From Enoplolaimus lenunculus (taxonomy: Eukaryota; Nematoda; Enoplea; Enoplida; Thoracostomopsidae): DNA of 64,000 nucleotides. The stretch is taken from positions 1 to 64,000 of the forward strand of contig JASANG010002526.1 of NCBI GenBank assembly GCA_030248215.1, read 5' to 3'. Made by a program: the position numbers and the translations under genes. Positions within the stretch are counted from its first letter, which is position 1. Every line of letters starts with the position of its first letter. The notes beneath the pieces were generated by a model. That model had not been told where the DNA came from. It made no database searches and saw only the letters and a list, made by a program, of their open reading frames with translations. Shown one piece after another: positions 46,376 through 64,000 of this stretch.

Positions 46376-46541
46376 CTTGAGGGGCGTCACAGTAGTATAA
46401 ACATACTCCTAAACCTAAGCCTCAGTGTAAGGATAAGCCTATAGCTAAGTCTTAACCCAAGCAAAAATTAGCCCAAAGACTTAGCTTACTTTAGTATAGT
46501 CCATCAAAAAATGGTTCACCGCTCAAATTAACATGGGCCAT
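46376..46541. mobile_element. Diverged GCCTAA-family MITE
   Basis: The left end GAGGGGCGTCACAG and right end TTCACCGCTCAAATTAAC with ATGGGCC correspond to the family ends. The interior has CCTAAACCTAAGCCTCAG. An (AAT)n tract of about 22 bp follows at once (46542-46565). Confidence 0.6.
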
Positions 46542-46723
46542 AATAATAATAATAATAATAATAAAATAAAACATTTAATCATGTTTGGTTAAAATTTCCA
46601 TACCAAAATTACACATCTGAACGAAGCAGTCACAATTCAGCTCAAAATTTGTTACGAAAATAATAGCAAATCTCAATAGCCAATTATTATCCAGAATTTT
46701 TATTTAATTATTCCAGTCATACT

Positions 46724-62070
<15,347 letters not shown>

Positions 62071-62785
62071 TATAAAAGTTTAGAGGACGAATCCAAACTC
62101 TGAAATAAACGTTAACGTAAATCAGAATACAATAAGTGTTAATCCTCTTAAGTACAAGGAGTCTAGAAATGTTAGATCCACACGCATTTCTCTTTCGGCA
62201 AGCTGTTTTACACTGTACGGTTAGGTTTCCGGTAATACCTATAAGTATTCACATTTTACCCCAGCAAAAACAGAAACTGGTTGTTTGCAGGACCGGAATT
62301 TGAAATAATTTTCAGCACCATAGAAAACTTGCCAGAAATGGCTTAAGCGATTTTTTCGCTATTTCAACATCAAGTTTTGCAAAAACTAGTCGATTTTTAA
62401 TAACAGTTTGTTAACAAAACTGGACTAATTGCAGAAACACTCCTTTCAAAATAACAATTTTCAAACACAGTTTCCAATATTTAAATGATTACTTGAATTT
62501 TTCCCATAATTCCGGCCTTAACTGGAATACAGACGAACCCTAACATAAACTAAGCAATTTAAAAAAATTCTACATTCATTTACTTAAAATCAAACAGGTG
62601 GTCAGCGGCACTAAAACGTTAACTTTGAACATAACAAGCGGAATCAAAAATAGTCGAGGTTCTTAGACACCCAGGTTCAGTAATACAGCCAAAGCTGAGT
62701 AAGATGGAGTAACAGCAACCAAGTAAACACTGTTACAAGAAATCATGCTATAACTATACAGGTATGCAACGAACTAACTGAAAAC
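62071..62785. other. BAG6 5' flank, no gene seen
   Basis: AT-rich sequence upstream of the BAG6 start codon. No TATA box or repeat was clearly recognised. The BAG6 5' UTR and promoter should lie here. Confidence 0.4.
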
Positions 62786-63277
62786 ATGCAAACAAATACA
62801 GCACACGATGTTAGAACACACAGCATTCTGTTGGTACTATACGGTCTGCACGACCCCTGTTTGAAGTTTTTGCCAAAGCTAATGACCACGCCGGGAATCG
62901 AACCTCGGCCCTCTTGCGCTCGAGCCAAGCATGCTACCACTACACCACGCGGTCATTGCAACAACTTCTTATACTGGTATATGTGCACAGGCATGGCAAC
63001 ATTTGCTTTACATACACTTACGTGCACATATACCGACATCCCTCTTTTTACAGGCGGTCGTCCCGGACCGTGAATCCAACTACCCGAATTCATGGGCTTG
63101 CTGTTTGCAGAGCCCGTCTCGGTGGGACCTCCATGTTGGTACTATACGGTCTGCACGACCCCTGTTTGAAGTTTTGCCAAAGTTAATGACCACGCCGGGA
63201 ATCGAACCTCGGCCCTCTTGCGCTCGAGCCGAGCACTCTACCACTGCGCCACGTAGCCCGCCTCTCCAACTGCATTT
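62786..63277 (-). mobile_element. tRNA-SINE units of the 0.3-kb and 6-kb type
   Basis: Two minus-strand heads (about 62881-62957 and 63186-63262) contain GGTTCGATTCCCGGCGTGG as B box. The first also has GACCGCGTGGTGTAGTGG. Between them lies the body seen in repeats A/A' (CGGTCGTCCCGGACCG, AGCCCGTCTCGGTGGGACC). The stretch TACTATACGGTCTGCACGAC occurs twice. Confidence 0.7.
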
Positions 63278-64000
63278 CAGTCAAGGTAGGAACCGGGACT
63301 TCAGACCTTTCAACTAAGCAGCTGGAAAAGCGGGCTTGAGCGGGGATCGAACTCTTAGCCCATGGATCCTTAAGCGAGCACTCTACCACTGCGCCACGTA
63401 GCCCGCCTCTCCAACTGCATTTTTCATCGACTATATGTGTCGACCGTACAACACCATGTGCATTGCATTTATTGCAGATGCACCAGCACAAGCATATCTC
63501 ACATGCTTACATGCCCTTATTTTCAACCAGGTCGTCCCTTGACCGTCCATCCTATTTTCGACTGGATACCGTGCTCATAGCGCGGTAATTTGCCATTGCG
63601 CTCACGGCGTAGCCCCCATGTCAGTCAAGGTAGGAACCAGGACATCAGACCTTTCAACTAAGCAGCTGGAAAAGCGGGCTTGAGCGGGGATCGAACTCTT
63701 AGCCCATGGATCCTTAAGCGAGCACTCTACCACTGCGCCACGTAGCCCGCCTCTCCAACTGCATTTTTCATCGACTATATGTGTCGACCGTACAACACCA
63801 TGTGCATTGCATTTATTGCAGATGCACCAGCACAAGCATATCTCACATGCTTACATGCCCTTATTTTCAACAAGGTCGTCCCTTGACCGTCCATCCTATT
63901 TTCGACTGGATACCGTGCTCATAGCGCGGTAATTTGCCATTGCGCTCACGGCGTAGCCCCCATGTCAGTCAAGGTAGGAACCAGGACATCAGACCTTTCA
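63278..64000 (-). repeat. Tandem SINE array, 344-bp period, cut by window end
   Basis: CAGTCAAGGTAGGAACC recurs at 63278, 63622 and 63966, giving two full units of 344 bp and the start of a third, nearly identical. Each unit, read on the minus strand, has head GTGGCGCAGTGGTAGAGTGC, a B-box-like AGAGTTCGATCCCC, and the motif GGACGGTCAAGGGACGACC. The copies diverge very little, unlike the older ones at 8.5-9.1 kb. Confidence 0.85.

Overview
The window is about 64 kb of AT-rich DNA from a metazoan nuclear genome. It holds spliced genes with short phase-consistent exons, two single-exon channel genes, and dense SINEs, MITEs, LINE remnants and minisatellites. An innexin gene and DEG/ENaC channels point to a protostome invertebrate. 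Hexamer runs of TTAGGC/GCCTAA inside several MITEs match the nematode telomere unit, so a nematode or close relative is possible but not proven. I see no bacterial features, CRISPR arrays, rRNA genes or convincing tRNA genes.

Layout. 1-7.6 kb: two near-identical 1.7-kb direct repeats (with tRNA-derived SINE dimers) enclose a 3.3-kb inverted repeat built from a LINE 3' end carrying a nested hAT-like MITE. 8.2-15.1 kb (+): a complete 11-exon Pellino gene. 18.9-20.1 kb (+): a 395-codon intronless orphan ORF. 22.9-24.3 kb (-): an intronless DEG/ENaC channel gene. 27.8-35.4 kb (-): an innexin gene with six exons found and one expected exon (second E2 cysteine and TM4) not found; an isolated innexin-like exon lies upstream at 36.4-36.6 kb. 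39.0-40.5 kb (+): a second intronless DEG/ENaC gene. 40.5-46.7 kb: SINE arrays, a minisatellite and a Harbinger-like element containing a LINE fragment. 46.7-62.1 kb (-): a complete 19-exon BAG6/Scythe gene (1,683 codons). 62.8-64 kb: a tandem SINE array running off the window.

The genes do not form an obvious pathway. Pellino (innate signalling E3 ligase) and BAG6 (ubiquitin-like chaperone holdase) both touch ubiquitin biology; innexin and the DEG/ENaC pair are membrane channels. The main structural theme is rearrangement: inverted repeat copies flank most of Pellino and all of innexin, both DEG/ENaC genes have a palindromic MITE just upstream of the start codon, and a 9-bp microhomology is shared by all three junctions of the left-end duplication. 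Exon coordinates were read by hand from splice sites, reading phase and remembered family sequences; no database search was run.
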